DNA of 13,828 nucleotides. It comes from Planctomycetaceae bacterium. GTDB taxonomy: Bacteria; Planctomycetota; Planctomycetia; Pirellulales; Pirellulaceae. The stretch's first letter is position 1. The number at the start of each line of letters is the position of its first letter. This document shows positions 13,637 through 13,828 of this stretch, piece after piece. Both the position numbers and the translations under genes were made by a program. The notes under the pieces were generated by a model. It was given only the letters and a program-made list of their open reading frames with translations, did no database searches and was not told where the DNA came from. The stretch lies in the NCBI GenBank assembly GCA_024642765.1, contig JAHEAM010000039.1, positions 1-13,828 of the forward strand, written 5' to 3'.

Positions 13637-13828
13637 TACAGAATTCCGGGTTGTGAGACTTGAATTCCCTTGAGGGCCATTTTGAGCGATTCCTTGTTGG
13701 GCGCGACTTGGAACGCCGTTGGTCGATCGATCAGTTCATCATCAATGAGCTGTTTCAGGCTCATCGTAAAGTCTTGCATGCCTTCTTCGGCACCAATCCG
13801 AATAGCGTCAGGTAGTTTTTCATCTTTG
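13636..13828 (-). CDS. PilT-like type IV pilus ATPase, C-terminal end only (5' part beyond window)
   Basis: I translated the last 63 residues directly from the right edge to the TAA at 13638-13636. They match the C-terminal region of PilT/PilU retraction ATPases: LPDAIRIGAEEGMQDFTMSL corresponds to the family's AI..G...GMQT.D.SL, followed by LIDDELIDRPTAFQVAPN (the L...G.I..E.A...A.NP pattern) and a closing LKGI. The Walker motifs are outside the window, so it is not known whether its active site is intact. The stop shares a base with the ATG of the membrane-anchored GspE-like gene, so it is the upstream member of the same operon. A PilB/GspE-type protein is less likely because the zinc motif and its following element are absent, but with only 63 residues this remains open. 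Confidence 0.72.
   Translation of the reverse strand, partial: KDEKLPDAIRIGAEEGMQDFTMSLKQLIDDELIDRPTAFQVAPNKESLKMALKGIQVSQPGIL

Noticed and set aside
1..13828. Mobile elements, CRISPR arrays, tRNA or rRNA genes
   Set aside because: I found no transposase, terminal inverted repeats, regular repeat-spacer pattern or tRNA-like cloverleaf anywhere in the window.

Overview
The window reads as a bacterial chromosome segment from a planctomycete, probably a Pirellulales-type lineage. This is inferred from gene content and protein style, not from a marker comparison: a divergent short DnaA, a DciA-type protein where recF usually sits, degenerate GspE-like proteins in tandem, and several membrane or secreted proteins of no familiar family. 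GC content looks moderate. No mobile element, tRNA, rRNA or CRISPR array was seen.

Layout. Positions 1-8278 all read on the minus strand. In transcription order they are: a single-pass membrane protein (8278-7634), a NifS/IscS-type cysteine desulfurase (7621-6470), dnaA (6364-5093), a 328-bp gene-free spacer with the features of a replication origin (5092-4765), dnaN (4764-3646), a DciA/DUF721 protein (3609-3244), gyrB (3169-698), and a secreted protein cut by the left edge (598-1). Positions 8536-9674 hold a plus-strand pair, scpB and a hyperacidic protein, which overlap by 4 bases. Positions 13828-9913 hold a minus-strand operon: the end of a PilT-like ATPase, a membrane-anchored GspE/PilB-like protein, a second soluble GspE/PilB-like protein, and a four-helix CvpA-like membrane protein.

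How the genes fit together. The dnaA-origin-dnaN-dciA-gyrB block is the replication-initiation cluster: DnaA opens the origin, DciA is the presumed helicase-loading factor, the DnaN clamp tethers polymerase, and gyrase relieves supercoiling. ScpB next door is a chromosome condensation (SMC) partner, so chromosome maintenance is the common theme. The right-hand operon belongs to the type IV pilus/type II secretion ATPase superfamily, but both complete members have lost the Walker A lysine and may be structural or regulatory rather than ATP-hydrolysing.

Most notable observations: (1) gyrB carries an in-frame TAG at 2329-2327 that splits it into 280 and 542 residues, with a GTG immediately after; (2) the dnaA-dnaN spacer has a layout like the Bacillus-type basal unwinding system (AT-rich tract, TAG trinucleotides, DnaA-box-like sites all in one orientation); (3) two adjacent GspE paralogs have lost their P-loops in different ways; (4) a protein in which about 90 of the last 116 residues are Asp/Glu is translationally coupled to scpB.
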